Origin: Microbispora catharanthi
Lineage (GTDB): Bacteria > Actinomycetota > Actinomycetes > Streptosporangiales > Streptosporangiaceae
Direction of reading: 5' to 3'
DNA length: 64,000 nt
NCBI RefSeq assembly: GCF_006334915.2
Contig: NZ_VDMA02000015.1
Location: 124,001-188,000 of the forward strand
The translations under genes and the position numbers were made by a program. Under the pieces are notes generated by a model that made no database searches, was not told the DNA's origin, and worked only from the letters and a program-made list of their open reading frames with translations. Shown here in pieces: positions 41,117-50,706 of this stretch. Numbering within the stretch: the first letter of the stretch is position 1; the number at the start of each line of letters is the position of its first letter.

Positions 41117-41866
41117 TCAGCCCCTCTTTCCGAGGAAGCAGGCGGCCACGCCGGCGGCCAGGGCGAGCGCTGCGCCGCCCGCCCAGCGCCACATCGCGGG
41201 CAGGTCGCGGGTGGTCACCACGGGATCCGGGGGCAGGCCGTACGTCTCCGGCTCGTCGAGCAGGAGGAAGAACGCGCCCGTGCCGCCCACCCCGTTGTCC
41301 GGGTTCTCGCCGTACAGCCGGGCCTCGGTCCTGCCGTCGGCGTGCAGCCGCTCGACCCGTTCCGCGGCCCGCTGCCGCAGCTCGTCGAGCGGCCCGAACT
41401 GGATGGACTCGGTCGGGCACGCCTTCGCGCAGGCGGGCTCCATGCCACCGCGCAGCCGGTCGTAGCAGAGCGTGCACTTCCACGCCCGGCCGTCGTCCTC
41501 CCTGCGGTCGATCACGCCGTACGGGCAGGCGGGGACGCAGTAGCCGCAGCCGTTGCAGACGTCGGCCTGGACGACGACGGTGTCGAACTCGGTGCGGAAC
41601 AGCGCCCCGGTGGGGCAGACGTCGAGGCAGGCGGCGTGGGTGCAGTGCTTGCACACGTCCGACGACATCAGCCACCGGCCGTCCTGCTCGACGAACGCCA
41701 CGTGGCGCCAGGTGCTCGCGCCGAGCGCGCCGGTGTTGTCGTAGGAGGTGGCCCGGAACACGAACCCGTCGTCGGGCACCTGGTTCCACTCCTTGCAGGC
41801 CACCTCGCAGGCCTTGCAGCCGATGCAGATGGACGTGTCGGTGAAGAACCCCATCCGCTCAGCCAT
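41117..41866 (-). CDS. fdhB: formate dehydrogenase iron-sulfur (beta) subunit
   Basis: A 249-residue electron-transfer subunit with four [4Fe-4S] sets: CIGCKACEVAC, CKHCTHAACLDVC, CNGCGYCVPAC, and CTLC with CAKAC. A C-terminal hydrophobic helix (GGAALALAAGVAACFLG) probably anchors it near the NrfD subunit. It carries electrons from the catalytic subunit. The start overlaps the fdhA stop by 8 nt, and 118 bp separate it from the NrfD gene. Homologous to FdnH-type subunits. Confidence 0.92.
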   Translation of the reverse strand: MAERMGFFTDTSICIGCKACEVACKEWNQVPDDGFVFRATSYDNTGALGASTWRHVAFVEQDGRWLMSSDVCKHCTHAACLDVCPTGALFRTEFDTVVVQADVCNGCGYCVPACPYGVIDRREDDGRAWKCTLCYDRLRGGMEPACAKACPTESIQFGPLDELRQRAAERVERLHADGRTEARLYGENPDNGVGGTGAFFLLLDEPETYGLPPDPVVTTRDLPAMWRWAGGAALALAAGVAACFLGKRG

Positions 41867-44800
41867 GGCGATACCTCTCGATCAGGTCGAGCAGGGCCGT
41901 GCCCCTCGGCCGGCGCCCCGGCAGGACGTCGCAGGTGCCGGCCTTGCTCTCCTGGATGTAGACGTTCGGGTCGAGCACGATCGACGGCAGGTCGTTGACG
42001 ACGTCCCCGGTGATCACCCCGCCGCTGCTATATCCCCAGTGGTACGGCATGATCACCTGGTGGACGGTCCGGCCGTTCAGCCGCAGGGGACGTACGCGGC
42101 CGGTCACGAGCACCCGCAGCTCGATCGCGGTCCGCGCGGTGACGATCGTCGCCCAGCCCCCGTTCTCCAGCCCGAGCTCCTCCGCCATCCGCGGGGACAC
42201 CTCGCAGAACGCCTCCGGCTGGAGCTCCGCGAGGTAGGGCAGGGGTCTGCTCATGGCGCCCGTCGTGTGGTGCTCGGTGAGCCTGCTCGTCGTGTAGACG
42301 TACGGGAACCGGGGCGACAGCGCCGGGTTGTACGGGTTCTCCGGCCGGTCGATGGTCCGGCGGGCCGGGTTCGCCTGCCGGCCGTACAGCGCGTTGCGCA
42401 CCGGCGACTCGTGCGGCTCGTAGTGGGCGGGCAGCGGCCCGTCGGACAGTCCTGACGGGACGTACAGCCAGCCCCTGCCGTCCGACTGCATGATGAACGG
42501 GTCGGTGCCGGCCAGCGCGTCCTGCGCCTTGGCCCCCTCGGGCGGCACGTAGTCGGGCGCCTTGTCCTCCTCGAAGTCCGGCACGTCGGGGCCGACCCAC
42601 CGGCCCTTGCCCGCATCCCAGTAGACGTACTTCTTCCGTTCGCTCCACGGGCGGCCCTGCGGGTCGGCCGAGGCGCGGTTGTAGAGGATGCGCCGGTTCG
42701 CCGGCCAGGCCCAGCCCCATTCGAGCGCGACAGGACCCTGCTCGGTGTGCGGCGTGCGCCGGGCCGCCATGTTGACCCCGTCGGCGTACACCCCGCAGTA
42801 GATCCAGCAGCCGCAGCTCGTCGACCCGTCGGGCTTCAGCTCGCGCAGCGACGCCAGCAGGCGGCCGCCCGGGCCGGTGCCGTTGATCTCGCGCAGGACG
42901 GCCTCGGCGTCGGGGTCGCGCTGCTCGCCGATCTCCGGGTAGTCCCAGGTCAGCTCCTTCACCGGCCGGTCGATCTCGTCGTCGCCGAGCCGCCGCCTGA
43001 TCCGCTTGCCGAGGTGGTAGAAGAACCACAGGTCGCTGCGGCAGTCGTGCGGCGGGTCGAGGGCCCTCTCCCGCCACTGCAGCAGCCGCTGGGTGTTGGT
43101 GAAGGTGCCCTCCTTCTCCACGTGGCTCGCGGCCGGCATGAAGAAGACCTCGGTGCCGATGTCCTCGGTCCGCAGCTCGCCCGTCTCGATCTCGGGCGCG
43201 TCCTTCCAGAACGTCGCGGTCTCGACCAGCATGAGGTCGCGGACCACCAGCCAGTCGAGGTTGGCCAGGCCGAGCCGCTGCGCCTTGCCGTTGGCCGAGC
43301 CGACCGCCGGGTTCTCGCCCACGACGAAGTAGCCCTTGACCGTCCCGTCGATCTGGCCCATCACGGTCGCGTAGTGGCCGTGGTCGCCGGTCAGGCGCGG
43401 CAGGTAGTCGAAACGGTAGTCGTTGTCCTCCGTCGCCGCGTCGCCCCACCACGCCTTGAGCAGGCTGACGACGTACGCCCGCCGGTTGCCCCACCAGCCG
43501 GTGTCGGCGCCCTCCCGCTCCAGATAGTGGTCGAGGCCGTCGTGCCGGTGGGCGTGCGGCATCGCGATGTATCCCGGCAGCAGGTTGAACAGCGTCGGGA
43601 TGTCGGTGGAGCCCTGGATGCTCGCGTGCCCGCGCAGCGCCATGATGCCGCCGCCCGGCCTGCCCATGTTGCCCAGCAACAGCTGCAGGATCGAGGCGGC
43701 CCTGATGTACTGCACGCCGACCGAGTGCTGCGTCCAGCCCACCGAGTACACCCACGCCGTGGTCCGCTCCCGGCCCGAGTTGGCCGTGATCGCCTCGGCC
43801 AGCTCGTGGAACCGCTCCGGCGGGATGCCGCACAGCTCCTCGACCATCTCGGGCGTGTAGCGCGAGTAGTGGCGCTTGAGTATCCGGTAGACGCACCGCG
43901 GGTTCGTCAGCGTCGGGTCGGCGGGCGGCGTCGCGCTGGCGCCCGCGCCGCGCGCGCCGTAGGAGTCGGATCCCGCCGCCTCCGCGTGGTGCCCGCCACC
44001 CTCGACCGGCTCCTCCTCCTCGGGCACGTCGCCCTCGTACGCCCAGCTCGACGGGTCATACCTGCCGGTCTCCTCGTCGTAGCCGGAGAACAGGCCGTCG
44101 AGGTCCTCGGTGTCGCGGAAGTCCTTGTTCACCAGGGTCGCGGCGTTCGTGTACGCGAGGACGTACTCGCGGAAGTCGAGCCCGTTCGACAGCACGTAGT
44201 TGATCAGCGCGCCGAGCAGCACGATGTCGGTGCCGGCGCGGATCGCGAGATACCTGTCCACGGTCGCACTCGTGCGGCTGAAGCGCGGGTCGATGTGGAA
44301 GACCTTCGCGCCGCGCGCACGCGCCTCCATCACCCACTGGTACCCCACCGGATGGCACTCGGCCATGTTGGAGCCCTGGATGACGATGCAGTCAGCGTTG
44401 GCCAGGTCCTGCTGATACTGGGTCGCGCCGCCACGCCCGAAGCTGGTCCCCAGACCGGGGACGGTGGAGGAGTGTCATATGCGCGCCTGGTTCTCGACCT
44501 GGATCGCGCCGAGGGCGGTGTAGAGCTTCTTCATCAGGTAGTTCTCTTCGTTGTCGAGCGTCGCCCCGCCCAGGCTGGCGATGCCCAGAGTCCTCCTGAC
44601 CTCCTGCCCCTCGTGCGTCTGCTGCCAGGTCTCGCGCCGGGTCCGCACCACGCGGTCGGCGATCATGTCCATCGCGGTCTCGAGGTCGAGCGGCTCCCAC
44701 TCGGTGCCGTACGGCCTGCGGTAGAGGACCTTCGTCTGGCGGCCGGGGTGGGTGACGAGCTGCTTGCTCGCCGATCCCTTCGGGCACAGCCGCCCACGGG

Positions 44801-45032
44801 AGATCGGCGAGTCGGGGTCGCCCTCGATCTGGGTGACCTTGCCGTCCTTGACGTAGACGAGCTGGCCGCAGCCCACGGCGCAGTAGGGACAGACGGAACG
44901 CGCGACCGTCTCGGCCCCCTCGACCCGGGGCCGCAGGGCGTCCGTACGCGCCGAGCGCGCCGCCTGCCCTCTGCCGTCCTCTCCCTTGAGCTGCCGGATC
45001 ACCGGCCAGCGGGAGAGCCGTCCACCACCCAC
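41859..45032 (-). CDS. fdhA: selenocysteine formate dehydrogenase catalytic subunit (UGA read as Sec)
   Basis: One gene with an in-frame TGA at 44477-44475, giving a 1057-residue molybdopterin oxidoreductase with Sec at residue 186. Residues 45-110 bind a [4Fe-4S] cluster (CPYCAVGCGQ, GRLCPKGSASK). The active-site stretch ENQARI-U-HSSTVPGLGTSFGRG matches Sec formate dehydrogenases. Later come IVIQGSNMAECHPVGYQW, GGGIMALRGHASIQGSTDIPTL and a C-terminal molydopterin-binding domain. Formate is oxidised to CO2. No clear Tat signal is seen. GTG 45032 follows AGAGG. Without Sec annotation it splits into two frames (44475-45032 and 41859-44366). Confidence 0.95.
44446..44477 (-). promoter_or_regulatory. 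UGA(Sec) codon with bacterial SECIS hairpin
   Basis: Directly after TGA (44477-44475) the mRNA reads CACTCCTCCACC and then folds as GUCCCC-GGUCU-GGGGAC (44462-44457, loop 44456-44452, 44451-44446). The loop GGUCU lies at nucleotides 22-26 from the U of UGA, the same place as in E. coli fdhF, whose loop SelB recognises. Confidence 0.9.
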
Positions 45033-45061
45033 GACGCCTCTGATGCCCCGGCCGTGACGGT

Positions 45062-47989
45062 CTAATCATGAGAAATCGCCGTGTCGTCCACCACCCGCCG
45101 GGACGTGACCGCGTGGAGGTAGCCCCGGGCGAGCGCGCGACGCCCGGACGAGCGGTGCAGCTCGCCGAGCAGCCGCCGGGTGGCCGCCTCCCCGCTCCGG
45201 TCGCCGAGCTGCAGGAAGATCGCCAGTGAGCTCTCCAGCCGGGCCGAGCCGTGCCGCCAGTCGCCCCTGGCCGCCTGGAGCCCGCCCAGGCCCTGCATCG
45301 CGTACGCCGCGCAGTGGCGGTCGCCGAAGCCCTCGAATATCGTCAGCGCCCGGCCCTGGGCGCGCATCGCCCGCCCGGTCTCCCCCGCGAGGTCGTGCAG
45401 GCGGCCGATCTGGAGCGACACGCAGCCCTCCCTGTGGGCGTCGCCGAGCTCCCGCGCCATGCGCAGCGCGCCGCCGAGCCAGTCGGCGGCGCCGTTCAGG
45501 TCGCCCGCGCTCAGGCAGGTGCGCCCGAGCGCCTGCCGCGCGTACGCCTCGCCCGACCGGTCGTCCAGCGACACGAACATCCCGAGGGCCCTGCGGAAGT
45601 ATCGGGAGGCGGCGGCCTGATCGCCCCGGAACTGGCCGACCGCGCCCAGCCCGCAGACCGAGACCGCCTCGCCCCTGACGTCCCCGAGCGTACGGAAGAT
45701 CACCCGGGAGCGGCGGAACATGCCGGCCGCCTGGACGTATCTGTCCCGATAGAGGGCCACCTGGCCGAGCCCCCGCAGCATGGCGGCCTCGCCCGCCCGG
45801 TCTCCGGCGGCGCGGGCGGCCTCCAGGGCGACGCGGTGGGTCTCCTCCCAGGGGCCGAGGTGACAGCGCAGGTCGAAGTAGGGCACGAGCGCCGCCGCCA
45901 GGCCCCAGGCGGCGCCGGCCAGCCCCGCCTCCGCGGCCAGCCGTACGGCCTCGACCAGGGTCTCGTGCTCGGCGCCGAACCAGGAGACCGGGTCGGCGGC
46001 GACCCGGCGCAGGGCGTCCTCCGGCAGCCGCCAGCGCCGGGCGGCGGGCGAGGTCAGGCGGAAGACCGTGGTGGGCAGCAGGGCCGTCGCGTGTTCCGCG
46101 GCGGCCGTCCAGCCCGCGACCACGCGGGCCAGCGCCGGCATGTCCACCTCCCCCGCCTTGTCCCTGGCGTCGACGCGCAGCAGGTCGGGCAGCCGGTAGC
46201 GGGGCTGGCCGAGGGGGTCGGTCCCCACCGGGCGCAGCAGGTTCGCGTCGACCAGCACGTCGGTCACGTCGTCGCTGCGGTGCCGGTCGAGCACGGCGTC
46301 GACCACCCAGCCGGGCAGCGGCCGGGTGCCGAGCAGGCCGAGCGCGCGGAACGTGCGCGCGGCGTCGTCCGGCAGCAGGCGATAGCTGCGGTCGAACGAC
46401 TCCCGCACCTCCAGGTCGCCGGCGCGCAGCTCGGCGAGCCTGACCGTCTCGTCGTCGAGCCGCCGTCGCAGCACGGCCGGCGACCAGCCGGGGCGGGCGG
46501 CCAGCCGGGCCCCGGCCACCCGGATCGCGAGCGGCAACCTGCCACAGGCCCGCACGATGGCGGCGGCCTCCTCCGGCTCCCGTTCCAGCCGCTCCGCGCC
46601 GACGATCGCCGTCAGCAGCCCCAGCGCCTCCGCCTGTGGCAGGACGTCCAGGTCGATCCGCGCGGCGCCGGGCAGTTCGGTGATGCGGCGCCTGCCGGTC
46701 ACGACGACGGCGCTGCCGCCGCCCGGCAGCAGCGGCCGCACCTGCGCGGCGCCCGCCGCGTCGTCGAGCACGACCAGCATCGGCCGTTCGGCGAGCAGCG
46801 TGCGGTAGAGCGCGGCCCGCTCGTGAACCGTGGGCGGCAACGGCTCCGCCGCGCCCAGCGCGCGCAGCGCCTCGGCCAGCAGCTCTCCCGGCTCGACCGG
46901 CGACCAGGCACCGCCGCCCGGCGAGACGGCGTCATCGGCGGGCTGTGCCGTGTCACCGGGCTGTGTGGTGCCCGTGGGCTGCGCTGTGTTGCCGGGCTGC
47001 GCTGTATCGCCGGGCTGCGTGGTGCCGCCCAGCGACAGGAAGAGCTGGCCGTGGGGGTACGCCTCGCGGACGGCGTGCGCGCAGCGCACCGCGAGCGCGG
47101 TCTTGCCGACGCCCGGCGGCCCGGTGACGACGGCGACCCCGCCGGGGGCGAGCGCCCGGGTCAGCGCCGCCACCTCGACGGCCCGCCCGGTGAAGTCCAC
47201 CAGGTCGGGCGGCAGCTGACGCGGCGCGACCCGTGAGGGCGGCTCACCGGCGAGCACGGCCTCGTGCGCCCGGCGCAGCTCGGGGCCGGGCTCGATGCCG
47301 AGTTCGGCCACGAGGTGCTCGCGGACCGTGCCGAAGGCCTGCAGTGCCTCACCCTGCCGCCCCGACCAGTGCAGGGCCAGCATGAGCCTGCGCCACAGGT
47401 CCTCGCGGAAGGGATGGTCGGCGAGCAGGGCCCGCAGCTCCCCGACCGCCTCGCCGTACTGCCCGGCCGCCATGAGCAGCTCGACCAGGTCCTCCGCGGC
47501 GCGCAGCCGCGCCTGGGCGAGCCGTTCGAGCCGGCGGTCCCACAGCGGGCTGCCGGGCAGGTCGGACAGCGGGACGCCCTGCCACAGCGCCAGCGCCCGT
47601 GCCAGCAGGTCGGCCGCCTCGCCCGGCCGGCCCCGCGCCCGGCACTCCCGCGCGGCGGTCACCCGCTCGTCGAACAGCAGCAGGTCGAGCTCGTGCGGCG
47701 GCAGCTCGATCGCGTACCCCGCCCCCAGAGCCCGGATGCGGGCCGGGGCCTGCCCGAGCTCCGCGCGCAGGGCGCTCGCGTACGTGCGGAGGTTGGCCGC
47801 GGTCGAGCGCGGCCGGTGGTCCGGCCACAGCACCTCGGCGAGCTCGTCGCCGCCGACCGTGTGGTTGGCGTGGAGGAGGAGGGTGGCCAGGAGCATGCGA
47901 GGTTTAGGGCCGCCGAGCCGTGGTGCCGTGCCCGGCAGGCGGACCTCGAGGGGACCGAGCACGCTGAACGTGGGCTTCTCGACTGTCAT
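45062..47989 (-). CDS. SARP-family regulator (AfsR-like) with NB-ARC and TPR
   Basis: A 975-residue AfsR/DnrI-type activator. OmpR-like DNA-binding domain (FSVLGPLEVRL to about residue 95), BTAD (about 100-245), NB-ARC/STAND ATPase (VVTGPPGVGKTALAVRCAHA; Walker B LVVLDDAAG) and C-terminal TPRs. Between Walker A and B is a Thr/Gln/Pro/Gly repeat insert. ATG 47989 is chosen, 48028 is an alternative. It is on the same strand as fdhA, whose start is 29 bp after this stop, so read-through into the fdh operon is likely. SARPs usually activate specialised metabolism. Confidence 0.88.
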   Translation of the reverse strand: MTVEKPTFSVLGPLEVRLPGTAPRLGGPKPRMLLATLLLHANHTVGGDELAEVLWPDHRPRSTAANLRTYASALRAELGQAPARIRALGAGYAIELPPHELDLLLFDERVTAARECRARGRPGEAADLLARALALWQGVPLSDLPGSPLWDRRLERLAQARLRAAEDLVELLMAAGQYGEAVGELRALLADHPFREDLWRRLMLALHWSGRQGEALQAFGTVREHLVAELGIEPGPELRRAHEAVLAGEPPSRVAPRQLPPDLVDFTGRAVEVAALTRALAPGGVAVVTGPPGVGKTALAVRCAHAVREAYPHGQLFLSLGGTTQPGDTAQPGNTAQPTGTTQPGDTAQPADDAVSPGGGAWSPVEPGELLAEALRALGAAEPLPPTVHERAALYRTLLAERPMLVVLDDAAGAAQVRPLLPGGGSAVVVTGRRRITELPGAARIDLDVLPQAEALGLLTAIVGAERLEREPEEAAAIVRACGRLPLAIRVAGARLAARPGWSPAVLRRRLDDETVRLAELRAGDLEVRESFDRSYRLLPDDAARTFRALGLLGTRPLPGWVVDAVLDRHRSDDVTDVLVDANLLRPVGTDPLGQPRYRLPDLLRVDARDKAGEVDMPALARVVAGWTAAAEHATALLPTTVFRLTSPAARRWRLPEDALRRVAADPVSWFGAEHETLVEAVRLAAEAGLAGAAWGLAAALVPYFDLRCHLGPWEETHRVALEAARAAGDRAGEAAMLRGLGQVALYRDRYVQAAGMFRRSRVIFRTLGDVRGEAVSVCGLGAVGQFRGDQAAASRYFRRALGMFVSLDDRSGEAYARQALGRTCLSAGDLNGAADWLGGALRMARELGDAHREGCVSLQIGRLHDLAGETGRAMRAQGRALTIFEGFGDRHCAAYAMQGLGGLQAARGDWRHGSARLESSLAIFLQLGDRSGEAATRRLLGELHRSSGRRALARGYLHAVTSRRVVDDTAISHD
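46940..47029. repeat. five 18-bp tandem repeats inside the SARP gene
   Basis: Five units of GGGCTGYGYxGTGTxxCC type encode hexapeptides such as TQPGDT and AQPGNT within the ATPase domain, between the Walker motifs. The array is in frame and could vary in copy number. Confidence 0.8.
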
Positions 47990-48094
47990 GACCGCGTTGC
48001 TCCCCCTGTCGAAGGACCGGTTCGCCATGACTCGCCCACCCTTTGTACCGAGTCTTGATGTTTTTTGTGCAGTAGATTCCGACTCTTTTTGGTC

Positions 48095-48997
48095 ATGAGA
48101 CTCAAATCGCTTGTCACGGCGGGCCTCGCGGTGGTCCTCGGCCTCGCGTTCGGCGCCGCGACCGCCCCGGCGGCCTCCGCGGCGGGTCCGCGCCCGGACT
48201 TCCAGATGCCGTTCCCCTGCGGCCAGGTCTGGACCGGCAACTCCAACGCCAGCAGCGCCCACCAGTCGTACGAGATCGACTTCAACCGCGGCAGCACGGC
48301 CGACGCGGACCTCGGCGACCCGGTCGTGGCGGCGGCGGCCGGCACGGTGGTCATCGCCGCCAATCAGGGGTCGACCAACGGCTTCGGCAATCTCGTCAAG
48401 ATCGACCACGGGGGCGGCTGGTTCACCTACTATGCCCACCTGCGGGTCATGTCGGTGAGCCAGGGCGCGCAGGTCAGCCAGGGTCAGAAGATCGGCGAGG
48501 TCGGCAACACCAGCAAGCCGGGCAACAACATCTCCCCACACCTGCACTACGAGGTGCGCACCAGCGACACGTCCTACCCCGCCAACATCCAGAAGGCGGT
48601 GTTCGACGGGGTCACCTTCGGCTACCCCGTGCAGACCGTGACCTCGCACAACTGCGGCGGCGGCGGATCGGCCAACCCGTACACCCCGCAGGAGGTCTGC
48701 GGCAGCGGCTACTCGGTGATCGACTCGGCCGCCCTCGGCACGGCGGGCACCGTCTACCTGCTCTACAACTCCGGCAACGGCAACAACTGCGTCGTCACGA
48801 TGAAGAAGACGTCGCTGGGCACGGCCACCGCGACCAGCGCCTACCTGGAGGTCCAGGGCAGGAGCCGGGTGACCGACTCGGGCGACTACGGCTACTACGC
48901 CGGGCCGGTGCGCGCCTCGGCCGCCGACACCTGCGTCAAGTGGGGTGGCAAGGCGGGCTCGTCCAGCTACGACAGCCCCTTCGAGCACTGCGGCTGA
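48095..48997 (+). CDS. secreted M23 peptidase with SapA-like C-terminal domain
   Basis: A 300-residue exported wall hydrolase: signal peptide (SLVTAGLAVVLGLAFGAATAPAASAA), M23/LytM-like metallopeptidase (zinc ligands H56 and D62 in HQSYEIDF, HLHYEV for the third), then a 108-residue tail (NPYTPQEVCGSGYSVIDSAAL to SPFEHCG) like spore-associated protein A of Streptomyces. It cleaves peptidoglycan stem or cross-bridge peptides. The ATG follows an AT-rich promoter region with little RBS. The next gene starts 5 bp after the stop. Confidence 0.9.
   Translation: MRLKSLVTAGLAVVLGLAFGAATAPAASAAGPRPDFQMPFPCGQVWTGNSNASSAHQSYEIDFNRGSTADADLGDPVVAAAAGTVVIAANQGSTNGFGNLVKIDHGGGWFTYYAHLRVMSVSQGAQVSQGQKIGEVGNTSKPGNNISPHLHYEVRTSDTSYPANIQKAVFDGVTFGYPVQTVTSHNCGGGGSANPYTPQEVCGSGYSVIDSAALGTAGTVYLLYNSGNGNNCVVTMKKTSLGTATATSAYLEVQGRSRVTDSGDYGYYAGPVRASAADTCVKWGGKAGSSSYDSPFEHCG
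48674..48997 (+). repeat. 324-bp duplicated SapA-like domain, copy 1
   Basis: Nearly identical, in frame, to 50158-50481 (copy 2), differing mainly at single bases and a few residues in the NPYTP(Q/E)(E/Q)V and C-terminal parts. It encodes the C-terminal domain of the M23 peptidase. Confidence 0.9.
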
Positions 48998-49002
48998 CCC
49001 CC

Positions 49003-50481
49003 ATGACCGAATCCCTGATCGTCCGCGGGTCCCGGCGTACGGCCCTGACCGCCGTCGGCGTCCTGACGCTCCTGCTGTGCCTGGCCGGGCTCGTCCCGGC
49101 CGGGCCGGCCTCGGCCGCCGAGGGCCCGCTCGCCACCGCCTTCACGCGGGCGGCGGCGGCCCACGGCGTTCCCCGCGACCTGCTCGTCGCGCTCGCCTAC
49201 GCCGAGACCCACCTCGACGGCCACGGCGGCAAGCCGAGTGCGAGCGGCGGGTATGGCGTGGCGCACCTGGTCAGCAATCCCACCGTGCACACCCTGGAGG
49301 AGGCGGCGCGGCTCACCGGAGCGCCAGTCGCCTCGCTCAAGGCCGACGACGCGGCCAACGTGGCGGGCGCGGCGGCCGTCCTGCGGGCCAGGGCCGACGC
49401 CCTGGGCCTGGACGCCGCCGCCCGCGCCGACGCCGGTCGCTGGTACACCGCCGTCGCGCGCTACGGCGGGGCGAGCGCGCCCGAGGTCGCCCGGCTGTAC
49501 GCGGACGCCGTCTACGACCTGCTGTCGGCCGGGTTCACCGCACGGACGCCTGCGGGTGAGACGATCACGGTGGCCGCCCGCCCGGTGAATCCGGACCGGG
49601 GAGCCCTCGCGAACGCCCGCGACCTCGACCAGCCGGAGAACCGCACACTCGCCGCGGCAGCCGTCGACTACCCGGGCGCGACGTGGGTGGCGGCCAGCAC
49701 CGCCAACTACGCGGTGTCCGACCGGCCGGCGAGCGACACGATCGACCGCATCGTCATCCACGTCACCCAGGGCTCGTACGCCGGGACGATCTCCTGGTTC
49801 CAGAACCCCGCCGCCCAGGTCTCCGCGCACTACGTCGTACGGTCCTCCGACGGCGCGATCACCCAGATGGTGCGGGAGAAGGACCGGGCCTGGCACGCGG
49901 GCAACTCCGACTACAACCACCACTCCATCGGCATCGAGCACGAGGGATACGTGGACGACGCGTCCTGGTTCACCGACGCGATGTACCGCTCCTCGGCCGC
50001 CCTCGTCCGCTCCATCGCCGCGCGGTACGGCATCCCCAAGGACCGGTCCCACATCGTGGGGCACTACCAGGTCCCCGGGACCGACCACACCGACCCCGGG
50101 CCCTACTGGGACTGGAACACGTACATGCAGTACGTCACGGGCGGCAGCGGGACCGGGAACCCGTACACGCCGGAGCAGGTGTGCGGCAGCGGCTACTCGG
50201 TGATCGACTCGGCCGCCCTCGGCACGGCGGGCACCGTCTATCTGCTCTACAACTCCGGCAACGGCAACAACTGCGTCGTGACACTGAAGAAGACGTCGCT
50301 GGGCACGGCCACCGCGACCAGCGCCTACCTGGAGGTCCAGGGCAGGAGCCGGGTGACCGACTCGGGCGACTACGGCTACTACGCCGGGCCGGTCAGTGCG
50401 TCCGCGGCGGACAAATGCGTGAAGTGGGGCGGCAAGGCGGGCTCGTCCAGCTACGACAGCCCCTTCGAGCACTGCGGCTGA
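49003..50481 (+). CDS. secreted N-acetylmuramoyl-L-alanine amidase with SapA-like domain
   Basis: A 492-residue protein: signal peptide (TALTAVGVLTLLLCLAGLVPAGPASAA), an N-terminal lysozyme/SLT-like helical domain (GVPRDLLVALAYAETHLDGHGGKPSASGGYGVAHLV, in part), an amidase_2 domain (IDRIVIHVTQGSYAGTISWF, SAHYVVRSSDGAITQMV, SIGIEHEGYVDD, IVGHYQVPGTDHTDPG) and the SapA-like tail shared with the previous gene. Zn ligands are in VIHVTQ, YNHHSIGIEHEG and HTDPG. It acts on peptidoglycan. The ATG follows the M23 stop by 5 bp, forming a two-gene operon. Confidence 0.92.
   Translation: MTESLIVRGSRRTALTAVGVLTLLLCLAGLVPAGPASAAEGPLATAFTRAAAAHGVPRDLLVALAYAETHLDGHGGKPSASGGYGVAHLVSNPTVHTLEEAARLTGAPVASLKADDAANVAGAAAVLRARADALGLDAAARADAGRWYTAVARYGGASAPEVARLYADAVYDLLSAGFTARTPAGETITVAARPVNPDRGALANARDLDQPENRTLAAAAVDYPGATWVAASTANYAVSDRPASDTIDRIVIHVTQGSYAGTISWFQNPAAQVSAHYVVRSSDGAITQMVREKDRAWHAGNSDYNHHSIGIEHEGYVDDASWFTDAMYRSSAALVRSIAARYGIPKDRSHIVGHYQVPGTDHTDPGPYWDWNTYMQYVTGGSGTGNPYTPEQVCGSGYSVIDSAALGTAGTVYLLYNSGNGNNCVVTLKKTSLGTATATSAYLEVQGRSRVTDSGDYGYYAGPVSASAADKCVKWGGKAGSSSYDSPFEHCG
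50158..50481 (+). repeat. 324-bp duplicated SapA-like domain, copy 2
   Basis: The second copy of the domain at 48674-48997, here at the C-terminus of the amidase. Both end with the same stop-proximal residues SSYDSPFEHCG. The high DNA identity suggests recent duplication or gene conversion. Confidence 0.9.
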
Positions 50482-50536
50482 CCTCTTCCGGCATCCGTCC
50501 GAGCATGGTCCGAAGCACGGCCCGAAGCATGATCCG

Positions 50537-50568
50537 GGGCCCCCGCGCGCCGCACCGCGCGGGGGCCC
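50537..50568 (+). terminator. strong GC stem after wall-hydrolase operon
   Basis: Perfect 13-bp arms, GGGCCCCCGCGCG and complement, with a 6-nt loop, 56 bp after the amidase stop. The tail is TCGCGTTGTCT, moderately U-rich. Confidence 0.75.
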
Positions 50569-50706
50569 TCGCGTTGTCTCTGAGAGATTGATGAGAGCTT
50601 GCGCCCCGCGACGTGTAGAGCGCGCTGGGAGGGCAATAAGTGCCTGATTCGGCACTCTTCGTGGGCGATTCATGCCCGCGGGACCACCCTCACGCAGAGG
50701 ACATCG

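Noticed and set aside
39923-41998. A 691-codon plus-strand frame over the nrfD/fdhB genes
   Set aside because: Arg/Gly/His-rich shadow frame opposite two well-supported genes, with no family motif.
44475-44477. Frameshift or nonsense pseudogene in fdhA
   Set aside because: The UGA sits at the conserved Sec site and is followed by a correctly spaced SECIS; selA, selB, selC and selD are present.
42747-45065. A long plus-strand frame opposite fdhA
   Set aside because: Shadow frame; low-complexity translation and the minus strand carries the conserved Sec enzyme.
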